A DNA stretch of 13,847 nt from Candidatus Moraniibacteriota bacterium (GTDB lineage Bacteria > Patescibacteriota > Minisyncoccia > Moranbacterales > GCA-2747515), in assembly GCA_029933995.1 (NCBI GenBank), contig JAOZNB010000025.1, positions 1 through 13,847 on the forward strand, given 5' to 3'. Numbering within the stretch: the stretch's first letter is position 1; every line of letters starts with the position of its first letter. Positions 1-8,102 of this stretch are shown in pieces. The position numbers were made by a program, and so were the translations under genes. The notes under the pieces are model-generated. The model was not told the DNA's origin and ran no database searches. It worked only from the letters and a program-made list of their open reading frames with translations.

Positions 1-2346
1 ATTGATGGTAAAATTTATAACCTTGATGAAGCAGTTGATTTGAAATTGGATAGACATAAAAAACATGATATAGATATTGTAGTTGATAACATGAGTGTAA
101 CAGAGGAAAATATTTCTCGTATTTTTGAAGCTGTGGAAATATCTCTTAAAATTGCAGATGGTTTGGTGCAGGTAAGAAAAATTAATGATGTAGATATGCA
201 TGGTAATGCATCTGTACAAATGTTTAATCAAAAATTTGCTTGCCCTAGTCATCCTGAGATTACATTTCCAGATTTAGAGCCACGACTATTTAGTTTTAAT
301 TCTCCATATGGTGCGTGTCCTGCATGTGAAGGTTTGGGTACGAAAAAGGAGATTGACTATAATTTGGCAGTACCTGATTTGAATAAGACTATAGCACAAG
401 GCGGGGTTTTGCCATGGAGTAATAAAAAAGGTAATTCATATTATGGTGCGATTTTTCATGCAGTTTTGCAGCATTATCATATACCAGACAATGTACGTCT
501 GTCAGACTTAACAGATAATCAATTTGATATTTTGATTTATGGTGATGAAGATCCAGATGAAATTGCTATAAGCATGCGTAGTAAAAAAGGCAGCACTTGG
601 AAATTTAATATTGAGTGGGAGGGAATTGTAGGATTTCTAGAAGATAGATATAGACGATCAGAATCTGATAATGTGCGTAAAGACATAGAACAATACATGT
701 CTCGCAAGCCATGTAGTGCGTGTAAAGGAAGTCGTTTCAAAAAAGAAGTATCATGGATTCGTGTGGGTGGTCAAAATTTACACAGTGTGTCTGAGATGAC
801 AATAACTGATGCTGTTATATTTTTTGAAAAATTAAAATTAAATACACAAGAAAAAATTATAGGTGAGCGTATCATTAAGGAGGTTATTTCACGACTTAGT
901 TTTTTGGATAAAGTTGGGTTGGGATATTTATCACTATCACGAAGTGCACATACACTTAGTGGTGGTGAAGCACAGCGTATACGGCTTGCGAGTCAGATAG
1001 GTTCACAGTTAGTGGGTGTTTTGTATATTTTGGATGAGCCATCTATTGGTTTGCATGCTAGGGATAATTTGCGGTTACTTGAAACTCTTTTGTATTTACG
1101 TGACTTGGGAAATACTGTTGTTGTGATAGAGCATGATGAGGAGACGATGCGAGCTGCTGATTTTTTGGTTGATATTGGTCCTGGTGCAGGAAAGCATGGC
1201 GGTGAAATTGTGGCAGCAGATGTACCTGAGAAAGTTATAAAAAATAAAAAATCATTAACAGCACAATATTTGCGAGGTGATAAAATGATAGAGGTGCCGA
1301 TGGAGCGTAGACATATAAAGAATAAAAAAATACTTACAGTGAGAGGAGCAAGAGAAAATAATTTGTGTGGTATCACAGTTGAATTTCCATTGGGAATGTT
1401 TACAGTTGTGACAGGTGTATCTGGCAGTGGTAAGTCAACTTTGGTGGAAGAAATTTTGTATAAAGGAGTTTCAAATAAATTAATGCGATCAGTGAGACAG
1501 CCTGGTAAGTATAAAGAGATGGTGGGCTTGGAATATTTGGATAAGGTAATTATGATTGATCAAAGTCCTATAGGACGAACACCTCGGTCAAATTCAGCAA
1601 CTTATACAGGACTTTTTACACCAATTAGAGAATTGTTTTCACAAACAAAAGCAGCAAAAGCACGTGGGTATAAGCCAGGACGATTTAGTTTCAATGTAAA
1701 AGGTGGACGGTGTGATAATTGTGATGGAGATGGACATTTAAAAATTGAGATGCAATTTATGGCAGATGTATATTTGCCGTGTGATGTGTGCAAGGGTAAG
1801 AGATATAATAGTGAAACATTACAAATAAAATATCGAGGTAAAACAATCGCAGATGTACTTGCGATGACAGTGAATGAATCAGTAGAATTTTTTGATGCAT
1901 ACCCTGCAATCTATAAGGTGGTAAAAACTTTGCAAGATGTAGGACTCGGATATATTCATCTAGGTCAGAGTGCGACAACTCTCAGTGGTGGCGAGGCACA
2001 GCGAGTTAAACTTGCCACTGAACTTGCCAAAGCAGCAACTGGTAAGACGTTATATATTTTAGATGAACCTACAACGGGATTACATTTTGAAGATGTCGCA
2101 AAATTATTAAATATATTAGGACGGTTGGTGGATAAAGGTAATAGTGTTGTAGTAATAGAACATAATATGGACGTAATAAAGTCAGCAGATTGGATAATAG
2201 ATATGGGTCCAGAAGGTGGCGTAGGTGGTGGAAAGGTGATTGTAGCTGGAGCACCAGAAGAGGTGATTAAATATTACAAAGAATCTTATACAGCAAAATA
2301 TTTGAGAAATGTTCTTAAAAAAAGTAAATTGTGGAGACGTGATTAG
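1..2346 (+). CDS. uvrA: Excinuclease ABC subunit A (UvrA), 5' end outside window
   Basis: UvrA is the damage-recognition ATPase of nucleotide excision repair; it dimerises and loads UvrB at lesions. The frame is open from base 1 and the first 13 codons already read as UvrA, so the TTG at 40 is not the start. About 781 residues are present. Compared with about 940 in E. coli, roughly the first 160-190 residues, including the first Walker A, are missing. Visible in order: zinc site CPSH (241-252) with CPAC about 75 bases later; a CSAC pair near 715; first ABC signature LSGGEAQR near 955 with Walker B ILDEP; second Walker A GVSGSGKST (1414-1440); zinc module CDNC...CDVC (about 1710-1795); second signature LSGGEAQR near 1980 and ILDEPTTGLH. 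The first zinc pair is CPxH, where E. coli has CPxC. Ends with TAG. The family assignment is certain. Confidence 0.97.
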   Translation: MDGKIYNLDEAVDLKLDRHKKHDIDIVVDNMSVTEENISRIFEAVEISLKIADGLVQVRKINDVDMHGNASVQMFNQKFACPSHPEITFPDLEPRLFSFNSPYGACPACEGLGTKKEIDYNLAVPDLNKTIAQGGVLPWSNKKGNSYYGAIFHAVLQHYHIPDNVRLSDLTDNQFDILIYGDEDPDEIAISMRSKKGSTWKFNIEWEGIVGFLEDRYRRSESDNVRKDIEQYMSRKPCSACKGSRFKKEVSWIRVGGQNLHSVSEMTITDAVIFFEKLKLNTQEKIIGERIIKEVISRLSFLDKVGLGYLSLSRSAHTLSGGEAQRIRLASQIGSQLVGVLYILDEPSIGLHARDNLRLLETLLYLRDLGNTVVVIEHDEETMRAADFLVDIGPGAGKHGGEIVAADVPEKVIKNKKSLTAQYLRGDKMIEVPMERRHIKNKKILTVRGARENNLCGITVEFPLGMFTVVTGVSGSGKSTLVEEILYKGVSNKLMRSVRQPGKYKEMVGLEYLDKVIMIDQSPIGRTPRSNSATYTGLFTPIRELFSQTKAAKARGYKPGRFSFNVKGGRCDNCDGDGHLKIEMQFMADVYLPCDVCKGKRYNSETLQIKYRGKTIADVLAMTVNESVEFFDAYPAIYKVVKTLQDVGLGYIHLGQSATTLSGGEAQRVKLATELAKAATGKTLYILDEPTTGLHFEDVAKLLNILGRLVDKGNSVVVIEHNMDVIKSADWIIDMGPEGGVGGGKVIVAGAPEEVIKYYKESYTAKYLRNVLKKSKLWRRD

Positions 2347-2402
2347 GGGTGTGCAGTAGATGATTGCATAAACATCATTTTTCCTATACAATTAATATTC
2401 AG

Positions 2403-2411
2403 TGATATAAT
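2403..2411 (+). promoter_or_regulatory. Extended -10 promoter for the ABC-F gene
   Basis: A perfect TATAAT (2406-2411) is preceded by TG at 2403-2404, giving the extended -10 form TGnTATAAT. No -35 match is visible at the right distance, which is usual for extended -10 promoters. The predicted transcript would start near 2418, leaving about 23 untranslated bases with no SD before the ATG at 2441. Confidence 0.5.
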
Positions 2412-2440
2412 TTTAAATGTAACCTTAAACTTAAATATAT

Positions 2441-3892
2441 ATGGCAAAAAATGATGTAGCGATTCGCTTTAGTGATGTTAATTTTGAATATGATAATGGA
2501 AAGGTGATTCTGGATGAGGCATCGTTTTCGTTGCGTAAGGGATTAAAGGTTGCTCTAATGGGACAAAATGGTGCTGGTAAAACTTCACTTTTCAATCTCA
2601 TAATGGAAAAAACAAAGCCAACAACAGGACATATCTATATTGATGATGGTCAGACAGTTGCATGTGCACAACAAGTTATTCCGAGAGAACAAATGACATT
2701 AACTTTGAAAGAATTTTTTGCAATATATTTTACAGGAGAAGATTATGATTTAGATAGAAATATTGAGGAAGTGATGAAGGCTGTAAATCTGGTATTACCA
2801 GAGGATAAACTACTTTCTGCATTTTCAGGAGGACAGCAAGCGAGACTTCTTCTTGCTTCAGCTCTTATTCAGGATCCAGATATTTTACTTTTGGATGAGC
2901 CTACAAATAACCTAGATGATGATGGCGTGGGGCACTTGCTTACATTTCTCATGATGTATGAAAAAACTTGTGTTGTGATTTCGCATGATGCTGATTTTTT
3001 GAATATGTTTACGGATGGAGTTTTATATCTAGATATATTTACGCACAAGATTGAGCAGTATGTAGGAGATTATTATGTAGTAGTTGAGGATATTAAGGCA
3101 CAAATCGAGAGAGAAAATATGAAAAACGCACAATTTGCAAAAAAGATTAAGGATAACAAGGAAAAAATGAACTATTTTGCAAATAAGGGAGGTAAAATGC
3201 GATTAGTTGCAAAAAAGATGCGTGATGAGATTGAACAAATGGAAGCAGATAAAGTTGATGTGCGTCAAGAAGACAAAACAATTCGTGATTTTACAATTCC
3301 AGCTCAATCTGATTTCGTGGGGAATGTAATTACAATTACTTCTGTAAATGTAATGAAAGACCATGAACCCACAGAAAAACAAGTAAATGTAATCTTAAGA
3401 AAGAGAGAACATTTATTATTGAAAGGTCCTAATGGAATAGGTAAGACAACGCTTTTGGAGAGATTGGCTGAAAATAATACAGATGGTGCTACTATTTTGA
3501 ATGAGGTTCGTGTGGGATATTATAGACAAGATTTTTCAACGTTGAATTTTGATGATACGGTTTTTAATGCACTTATAAATGTAATGCAAATTGAAAGTGA
3601 AGAAAAGATGCGTTCAGTTGCAAGTATGTTTTTGCTCAGTAGAGATGTAATGGACGCAAAAATTGGTAGTTTGTCAGAGGGACAAAAGGGGCTTGTAGCA
3701 TTTGCACAATTAGTACTATTGGAGCCAGGACTACTTATTTTAGATGAACCAACAAATCATATTAACTTTCGACATATACCGATTATTGCAAAAGCCTTAA
3801 GAGAGTATGAAGGTGCAATGATTGTAGTAAGTCACGTACAATCATTTCTTGATCAAATTGGAATTAGCGAGGAGCTTGATTTGGGGAAATAA
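2441..3892 (+). CDS. ABC-F family ATPase (ribosome-acting, soluble)
   Basis: Two ABC domains on one chain with no membrane segments: the ABC-F arrangement, whose members bind the ribosomal E site and act in translation or antibiotic protection. Domain 1: Walker A GQNGAGKTS (residues 41-49), signature FSGGQQAR (128-135), Walker B ILLLDEPTNNLD (148-159), switch His in VISHD. A charged linker follows at about 215-285, shorter than in many relatives. Domain 2: Walker A GPNGIGKTT (329-337), signature LSEGQ (411-415), Walker B LLILDEPTNH (431-440). The second signature has Glu where Gly is usual (SEGQ for SGGQ/SGGE). At 483 residues it is a little shorter than EttA/Uup (about 550 or more), and there is no C-terminal coiled-coil tail. 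The 94-base gap from uvrA contains its own promoter-like site. The subfamily cannot be fixed by eye. Confidence 0.92.
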   Translation: MAKNDVAIRFSDVNFEYDNGKVILDEASFSLRKGLKVALMGQNGAGKTSLFNLIMEKTKPTTGHIYIDDGQTVACAQQVIPREQMTLTLKEFFAIYFTGEDYDLDRNIEEVMKAVNLVLPEDKLLSAFSGGQQARLLLASALIQDPDILLLDEPTNNLDDDGVGHLLTFLMMYEKTCVVISHDADFLNMFTDGVLYLDIFTHKIEQYVGDYYVVVEDIKAQIERENMKNAQFAKKIKDNKEKMNYFANKGGKMRLVAKKMRDEIEQMEADKVDVRQEDKTIRDFTIPAQSDFVGNVITITSVNVMKDHEPTEKQVNVILRKREHLLLKGPNGIGKTTLLERLAENNTDGATILNEVRVGYYRQDFSTLNFDDTVFNALINVMQIESEEKMRSVASMFLLSRDVMDAKIGSLSEGQKGLVAFAQLVLLEPGLLILDEPTNHINFRHIPIIAKALREYEGAMIVVSHVQSFLDQIGISEELDLGK

Positions 3893-3911
3893 TATTTTTG
3901 AAAACAGCTTA

Positions 3912-4013
3912 CCCTCCTTTTTAATGAGGTGATTGAGGGATGTAATTTGAATAATGTTACAAAACCCCCTCTGTCCTACGGACATCTTCTCCTTAGAAAG
4001 AGGGAGAAGATGT
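3912..4013. repeat. Hairpin-rich intergenic region, probable dispersed palindromic repeat
   Basis: The spacer between the ABC-F gene and uvrC holds several inverted repeats. CCCTC (3912-3916) can pair with GAGGG (3934-3938). TGTCC/GGACA form a small hairpin with loop TAC (3972-3984). ACATCTTCTCC (3982-3992) pairs over 11 bp with GGAGAAGATGT (4003-4013). An alternative pairing CCCTCT (3967-3972) with AGAGGG (3999-4004) also exists. The C-rich/G-rich mirrored look is typical of dispersed intergenic repeats in several bacterial groups. Only one copy lies in this window, so dispersal is inferred. Confidence 0.5.
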
Positions 4014-4020
4014 ATTTTTT
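3982..4020 (+). terminator. Terminator-like hairpin with U-tract, directly before uvrC
   Basis: An 11-bp stem (3982-3992 with 4003-4013, 10-base loop) is followed by ATTTTTT, which runs straight into the uvrC ATG at 4021. The form is that of an intrinsic terminator for the ABC-F transcript. Its position leaves no room for an independent promoter between it and uvrC. It may therefore be a leaky terminator or attenuator in the uvrC leader. Confidence 0.5.
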
Positions 4021-5262
4021 ATGAAAAATATACAACAAAAACTTAAAGAATTTCCTAAAGCACCTGGTGTGTATAAGTTTTTGGATATTGAAAAAAATGT
4101 TTTGTATGTGGGGAAAGCTACGAGTCTCCGTGATAGAGTTAGACAGTATTTTAGTGGACAGGATACTAGGGGTGAGAGGATTGAAAGATTGGTGGAAGAA
4201 TCTTCTGATATTGAGATTATAGAGACTGATAGCGTACTTGAAGCGTTGTTACTTGAGGCTGAACTTATTAAACAATATCAGCCAAAATATAATATTGAAG
4301 GAAAAGATGATAAAAGTTTTTCTTATTTTGTGATTACGCATGAAAAGTTTGCACGTGTTTTAATAATGCATAAAACTGATTTTGATAAAGAAAAATTTCA
4401 AACTAGTATTTATAAAAAAGGAAAAGTTTTTGGACCATATACTTCGCGTGATCAGATGCAAATTGCTCTGAAAATTATTCGTAAAATATTCCCATTTCAT
4501 AATCGTAGTGAAAAGAGTGAAAAAGGTTGTTTGTCTTATCAAATTGGGCTTTGTCCAGGACCATACGATGGTGCAATTACACTTACAGAGTATAAAAGAA
4601 ATATGCGTAACATCTCACTTTTCCTTTCAGGCAGAAAAAAGAAATTGTTAAAAAATTTGAATAGGGAAATGAAACAATATGCAAAAGATGAAGAGTTTGA
4701 AAAAGCTGAAATAGTAAAAAAACAAATATTTGCGCTAGAACATATAAATGACATTGCACTTATAAAAAAATCTGAAGGTAAGGATTTAGGAGAAACTGAT
4801 AATTTTAGAAGTGAGGCTTATGATATCTCACATATAAGTGGAGAATATATGGTTGCATCTATGGTTGTGTTTGTGGGGGGTGTGCCAGATAAGAGCCAGT
4901 ATCGTAAATTTAAAGTTAAAGCGATTGAGGGTATAAATGATGTGGGTGCTATGCGTGAGGTGTTAGCACGACGATTAAATCATTTAGAGGATTGGGGCGT
5001 ACCAGATTTAATTATTCTTGATGGTGGTAAAGGACATATAAATATGGCTGATGACTTGTGGCAAAAACTTGATATAAAAATTCCAGTAGTGGCAGTGGCA
5101 AAAGGACCAACACGTAAAAAAGTAGATATTTATAAAAGTGAAATTGTTTTAATAGATGATGAATTATTGAAAGATAAAATTTTAATAGAAAATTTAAGAG
5201 AAGATGCACATAGATTTGCAATCACTTATCACAAACAGTTGCGAGATAAAAATTTGATATAA
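4021..5262 (+). CDS. uvrC: UvrC-type excinuclease subunit, short form
   Basis: UvrC makes both incisions around a UvrB-bound lesion. The N-terminal GIY-YIG nuclease (3' incision) is complete: GVY 16-18, YVG 29-31, Arg39, Glu79 in LLLEAELIKQYQP. A Cys-containing stretch (CLSYQIGLCPGP, 170-181) and a UVR motif that contacts UvrB (about 205-240, DEEFEKAEIVKKQI) follow. The RNase H-like nuclease (5' incision) keeps its key residues: Asp268 in DISH, Asp334 in LDGGKG, His397 in DAH. At 413 residues it is much shorter than the usual about 600. The stretch between UVR and DISH is only about 25 residues (well over 100 in E. coli), and the C-terminal tandem helix-hairpin-helix DNA-binding domain is absent. 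The end is natural: TAA followed by a long palindrome. No SD; the ATG abuts a hairpin U-tract. Confidence 0.92.
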   Translation: MKNIQQKLKEFPKAPGVYKFLDIEKNVLYVGKATSLRDRVRQYFSGQDTRGERIERLVEESSDIEIIETDSVLEALLLEAELIKQYQPKYNIEGKDDKSFSYFVITHEKFARVLIMHKTDFDKEKFQTSIYKKGKVFGPYTSRDQMQIALKIIRKIFPFHNRSEKSEKGCLSYQIGLCPGPYDGAITLTEYKRNMRNISLFLSGRKKKLLKNLNREMKQYAKDEEFEKAEIVKKQIFALEHINDIALIKKSEGKDLGETDNFRSEAYDISHISGEYMVASMVVFVGGVPDKSQYRKFKVKAIEGINDVGAMREVLARRLNHLEDWGVPDLIILDGGKGHINMADDLWQKLDIKIPVVAVAKGPTRKKVDIYKSEIVLIDDELLKDKILIENLREDAHRFAITYHKQLRDKNLI

Positions 5263-5272
5263 GTTAAATAAA

Positions 5273-5308
5273 AAAGTCCAACCTAGGGTCGACCCTAGGT
5301 TGGACTTT
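5273..5308. terminator. 36-base perfect palindrome after uvrC, probable bidirectional terminator
   Basis: Bases 5273-5308 form an exact inverted repeat centred on TCGA, with AAA at one end and TTT at the other and a run of A before it. The stem would be up to about 16 bp, with a tiny loop. It lies 10 bases after the uvrC stop and fits an intrinsic terminator, although the downstream T-run is only three bases. A dispersed palindromic repeat is an alternative. Confidence 0.6.
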
Positions 5309-5311
5309 ATG

Positions 5312-5317
5312 TATAAT
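5312..5317 (+). promoter_or_regulatory. Possible -10 box for the DUF2207 gene
   Basis: A perfect TATAAT sits immediately after the uvrC palindrome and 27 bases before the ATG at 5345. No convincing -35 is seen; that region falls inside the palindrome. Confidence 0.35.
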
Positions 5318-5344
5318 AGAAGTATTATTGATAAATTATTTTAT

Positions 5345-7015
5345 ATGAAAAAAATACTTTTTGGAATTTTAGGTTTCTTAGTTTTTTGTATTACAACACC
5401 AGTCTCAGCAGAAAGTATTACACAATTTGATGTTGATTTAATAATTAATGATGATGCTACTGTTGATGTTGTAGAAACAATTGTGTATGATTTTGGTACT
5501 TTAAATAGGCATGGGATGTATAGGACAATTCCAGTAAAATATAAAACTGATAAAGGTAATAATCGATCAATCAAACTATCAAAAATTTCAGTTGTGGATG
5601 GAGATGAAAATGACAGAACATTTACAAAAAGTTCTGCGGGTGGAGATGTAAAATTACAAATTGGAGATGCTGATAAATATATAACTGGTCAGCAAATATA
5701 TAAAATTAAATATACAGTGGAAGGTGCAATAAATTATTTTGATGATCATGAAGAATTATATTGGAATGTGACTGGGGATAGATGGGAAATTGGATTAAAT
5801 GATATAAATGTAAATGTAAGTGCTCCTATAATTGATGATATACATTGTTTCACAGGATATTATGGAGATGATGATTTATGTAAATCCGTGGGTAAAATAC
5901 AGGAAGGTTCGAGTGGGAGTACAATACAATTTGCACATGATAATATTTCTATTAGTGAGGGAATGACTGTTGTAATTGGAATGCCCTTGGGTGTGGTAGC
6001 AAAACCATCAGTATTTAAACAAACTATATGGTTTATTGGTGATAATTGGAGTGTTGCAATACCATTCATTGTGTTGTATTGGATGTTCCGTAGATGGTGG
6101 AAATATGGCAAAGATCCAGAGGGTAAGGGTACAATTATTCCATTTTATAAATCACCAAACAACTTGTCACCAGCTGAGATTGGAATGATTGTTGATGAAA
6201 AAGTGCATTCACGAGATATTTCGGCATCAATTATAAATTTAGCTGTACATAATAGAATCCATATTCGCAAAACTGTTGGTGAATACATTTTTATCAAAAC
6301 TGAAGATAACTCTTATTTACTGAAGGAAGAAGAAGAAATATTATACAATGGTATTTTTAAGGGAGCGGGCTCAGAGGTGAAAGTTACGTCTTTAAACAAT
6401 AAGTTTCATGTTAATTTTAGTAGGGCGGTGTCTGAGGTTATTAAAAATGTAGTAGAAAAAGGTTATTATGTGAAAAATCCAAAAGTAGTAAAAGGAGCAT
6501 ATATGACAGGTGGTTGGTTTATGATTGCAGGCTCATTTTTTGTACCGTCAATATTGGGTGCAGCTGCGGGTATTGCGCTTTTAGTGTCTTCCATTCCAGT
6601 ATTTATGTTTGGTCTCTTTATGCCAAAAAGAACCAAAAAAGGTACTATTATGCGTGAGCAAATTCTTGGATTAAAGTTGTATCTAGAAGTCGCTGAGAAA
6701 GATAGAATTGATTTTCATAATGCACCAGAAAGAACTCCAGAACATTTTGAAGAATTGTTGCCATATGCCATGGCTTTAGGTGTGGAAAAAAAATGGGCTA
6801 AACAGTTTGAAAATATTTATAGCGGTAGCCCAGAGTGGTATGAGGGAGCAGGGTCATTTAATTCTGTTATGCTTACGAATGACTTAAGATCATTTAGTAA
6901 ATCTACCAGTTCAACAATGAAATCACAACCCTCATCCGCTTCCTCAGGCAGTTCTGGGTTTTCAGGTGGCGGTTCAGGTGGTGGATTTGGTGGAGGTGGT
7001 GGGGGAAGTTGGTAA
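5345..7015 (+). CDS. DUF2207-family membrane protein with signal peptide and Gly-rich tail
   Basis: A 556-residue protein of the DUF2207 (predicted membrane protein) family, whose biochemical role is unknown. Start at 5345 gives MKKILFGILGFLVFCITTPVSA, a signal peptide with a VSA cleavage site near residue 22; the in-frame TTG at 5300 lies inside the palindrome and is rejected. The exported domain (about 23-225) has the family's opening pattern, in which a hydrophobic strand leads into a GMYRTIP motif. A membrane segment follows at about 228-250 (IPFIVLYWMF with a basic RRWWKYGKDPEGKG after it). A cytoplasmic region comes next, then a hydrophobic double segment at about 387-428. The tail (about 525-556) is Ser/Gly-rich and ends GGGGGGSW, as is typical of the family. 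Flanked by strong hairpins, so probably monocistronic. No SD. Confidence 0.88.
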   Translation: MKKILFGILGFLVFCITTPVSAESITQFDVDLIINDDATVDVVETIVYDFGTLNRHGMYRTIPVKYKTDKGNNRSIKLSKISVVDGDENDRTFTKSSAGGDVKLQIGDADKYITGQQIYKIKYTVEGAINYFDDHEELYWNVTGDRWEIGLNDINVNVSAPIIDDIHCFTGYYGDDDLCKSVGKIQEGSSGSTIQFAHDNISISEGMTVVIGMPLGVVAKPSVFKQTIWFIGDNWSVAIPFIVLYWMFRRWWKYGKDPEGKGTIIPFYKSPNNLSPAEIGMIVDEKVHSRDISASIINLAVHNRIHIRKTVGEYIFIKTEDNSYLLKEEEEILYNGIFKGAGSEVKVTSLNNKFHVNFSRAVSEVIKNVVEKGYYVKNPKVVKGAYMTGGWFMIAGSFFVPSILGAAAGIALLVSSIPVFMFGLFMPKRTKKGTIMREQILGLKLYLEVAEKDRIDFHNAPERTPEHFEELLPYAMALGVEKKWAKQFENIYSGSPEWYEGAGSFNSVMLTNDLRSFSKSTSSTMKSQPSSASSGSSGFSGGGSGGGFGGGGGGSW

Positions 7016-7048
7016 AAAATATTTTAATTTGATATTTGAAAAAGGATG

Positions 7049-7082
7049 AAGGTATTCTAAATATTATTTAGAATACCTTTTT
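7049..7082. terminator. Bidirectional intrinsic terminator
   Basis: A perfect 14-bp stem (7049-7062 with 7066-7079) has a 3-base ATT loop and a T-run to 7082; an A-run upstream serves the other strand. It lies between the convergent DUF2207 gene (+) and the zinc-ribbon gene (-) and can end both transcripts. Confidence 0.85.
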
Positions 7083-7091
7083 CGAGCATAT

Positions 7092-7373
7092 TTATGCCAT
7101 TGTTTTAATGCGTTGTATGTTTACTTTTGTGTGGTCGTTGTTAATTGGCCAAAATGTAAAATTGGTTGATTGCTTTTTTTTATAAAGTTTTATAAAAAAT
7201 TTTATTAATCGTGCATCAAGGGAATGGATTGTTGGTGGCACGTTGCAACATCCACTACACACAGAAATGCCAGAATCATCGTATGATTGATGTTTACCTA
7301 TTCTTGAATATGTAAGAATATCACCACATAAATCACAGCCTGTGAAGCTCATCCCGTTTTTTTTAACTTGCAT
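7092..7373 (-). CDS. Small zinc-ribbon-like protein, unknown function
   Basis: A 93-residue protein I do not recognise. Two knuckles, CDLC (Cys13, Cys16) and CSGC (Cys39, Cys42, then Cys43), are spaced as in a C-x2-C-x22-C-x2-C zinc ribbon. The C-terminal half (from about 50) is Lys-rich with an amphipathic IKFFIKLYKKK stretch. The start is well supported: GGAGG at 7379-7383 lies 5 bases before the ATG, and a TTGACA promoter lies further upstream. It is convergent with the DUF2207 gene and probably monocistronic, because a terminator separates it from the coiled-coil gene upstream. The zinc-ribbon call is from motif spacing only; a nucleic-acid-binding role would be a guess. Confidence 0.75.
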   Translation of the reverse strand: MQVKKNGMSFTGCDLCGDILTYSRIGKHQSYDDSGISVCSGCCNVPPTIHSLDARLIKFFIKLYKKKQSTNFTFWPINNDHTKVNIQRIKTMA

Positions 7374-7427
7374 AACTTCCTCCGTATCTGTAGATTTTTG
7401 TTTTATTCTAATATTTGCCCATTAACT

Positions 7428-7456
7428 ACTGTATAAATAAATTGTTTTTTTGTCAA
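7428..7456 (-). promoter_or_regulatory. Sigma-70-type promoter for the zinc-ribbon gene
   Basis: On the minus strand a perfect TTGACA (7451-7456) is followed after 17 bases by TACAGT (7428-7433, four of six matches to TATAAT). The ATG lies about 55 bases downstream with a strong SD. Confidence 0.6.
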
Positions 7457-7499
7457 TTCTATAATTTTTTAAATTTATAAATATTTGGGTGTATAAATT

Positions 7500-7536
7500 A
7501 AAAACCTAACATGAATTATATTCATGTTAGGTTTTT
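7500..7536 (-). terminator. Terminator of the minus-strand coiled-coil/membrane-protein unit
   Basis: A perfect stem of about 16 bp (7500-7515 with 7521-7536) with loop TTATA ends in T-rich sequence on both strands. It lies 11 bases past the stop of the coiled-coil gene on the minus strand. Confidence 0.85.
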
Positions 7537-7547
7537 TGATTCACTCT

Positions 7548-8066
7548 TCACTTTTGTGAGTTGTTTAATATAATACCATTTATTTTTTGTACAAGACTTT
7601 CATAATCTATGATATGTGGTTTCTTTCGAAGTGTTTGCAAAAGATGGTTAATTTTACCAAATGCACGATGCAGAGGCGCATTTACGTCACGTATTTTTTT
7701 GCGTTGAGTTGCAAAGCCTTTACGTTCTCTGGCTAATACAATATTAAGATCTCGTATCTCTTTCCCTAATGCCATGCTATGCTGACGTGTAGCATTAAGT
7801 CTTGAGGTGCGTACATCAAAATCTGCTCGTGCATTATCAAGAAGTTTTTTTGTTGATTCATGGAACATTTGCTCATCTGTCAACTTATCAGTTAACCTAT
7901 CAATTTCATGATGTAATTGAGTTACTTCTGTCATATGTGCGATTCTTTGAGAATCTATGTGCGCAGTAAGTTTTTTGATAAGAGCTGTTATCTTTAAATG
8001 AGACACGTTGATATCAGCACTTGAAAAAAGTGATAGCAGCATCTTCTTTGTAGTTTTTCTAGCCAT
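7548..8066 (-). CDS. Predicted coiled-coil protein, unknown function
   Basis: A 172-residue hydrophilic protein I do not recognise. After a short basic N-terminus (MARKTTKKMLLSLF) come long stretches rich in Leu/Ile at heptad-like spacing with Lys, Arg, Glu and Asp, about 20-120, predicting an extended coiled coil. A shorter helical region follows at about 128-165. No signal peptide, membrane segment or Cys motif. The start is supported by AAGGAG (8074-8079) 7 bases before the ATG. The stop is TGA, followed by a strong terminator. It lies 36 bases downstream of the frame that continues the membrane protein gene, so the two are probably one operon. A role as a scaffold or accessory factor is only a guess. 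Confidence 0.75.
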   Translation of the reverse strand: MARKTTKKMLLSLFSSADINVSHLKITALIKKLTAHIDSQRIAHMTEVTQLHHEIDRLTDKLTDEQMFHESTKKLLDNARADFDVRTSRLNATRQHSMALGKEIRDLNIVLARERKGFATQRKKIRDVNAPLHRAFGKINHLLQTLRKKPHIIDYESLVQKINGIILNNSQK

Positions 8067-8102
8067 TATTTTTCTCCTTGTGTTATTTATGTAATGACAC
8101 TA

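Noticed and set aside
993..1376. Minus-strand 127-codon frame inside uvrA, and similar antisense frames elsewhere
   Set aside because: They lie fully opposite strongly conserved coding sequence, and have no SD or recognisable motif.
5273..5308. Cloning or vector artefact, because the palindrome reads CCTAGG-GTCGAC-CCTAGG at its centre
   Set aside because: The restriction-site look follows from perfect symmetry; the stem continues for many more bases, and the position right after uvrC fits a terminator.
5300..5344. Upstream TTG start for the DUF2207 protein
   Set aside because: It lies inside the 36-base palindrome and would place 15 residues before a clean signal peptide that starts at the ATG at 5345.
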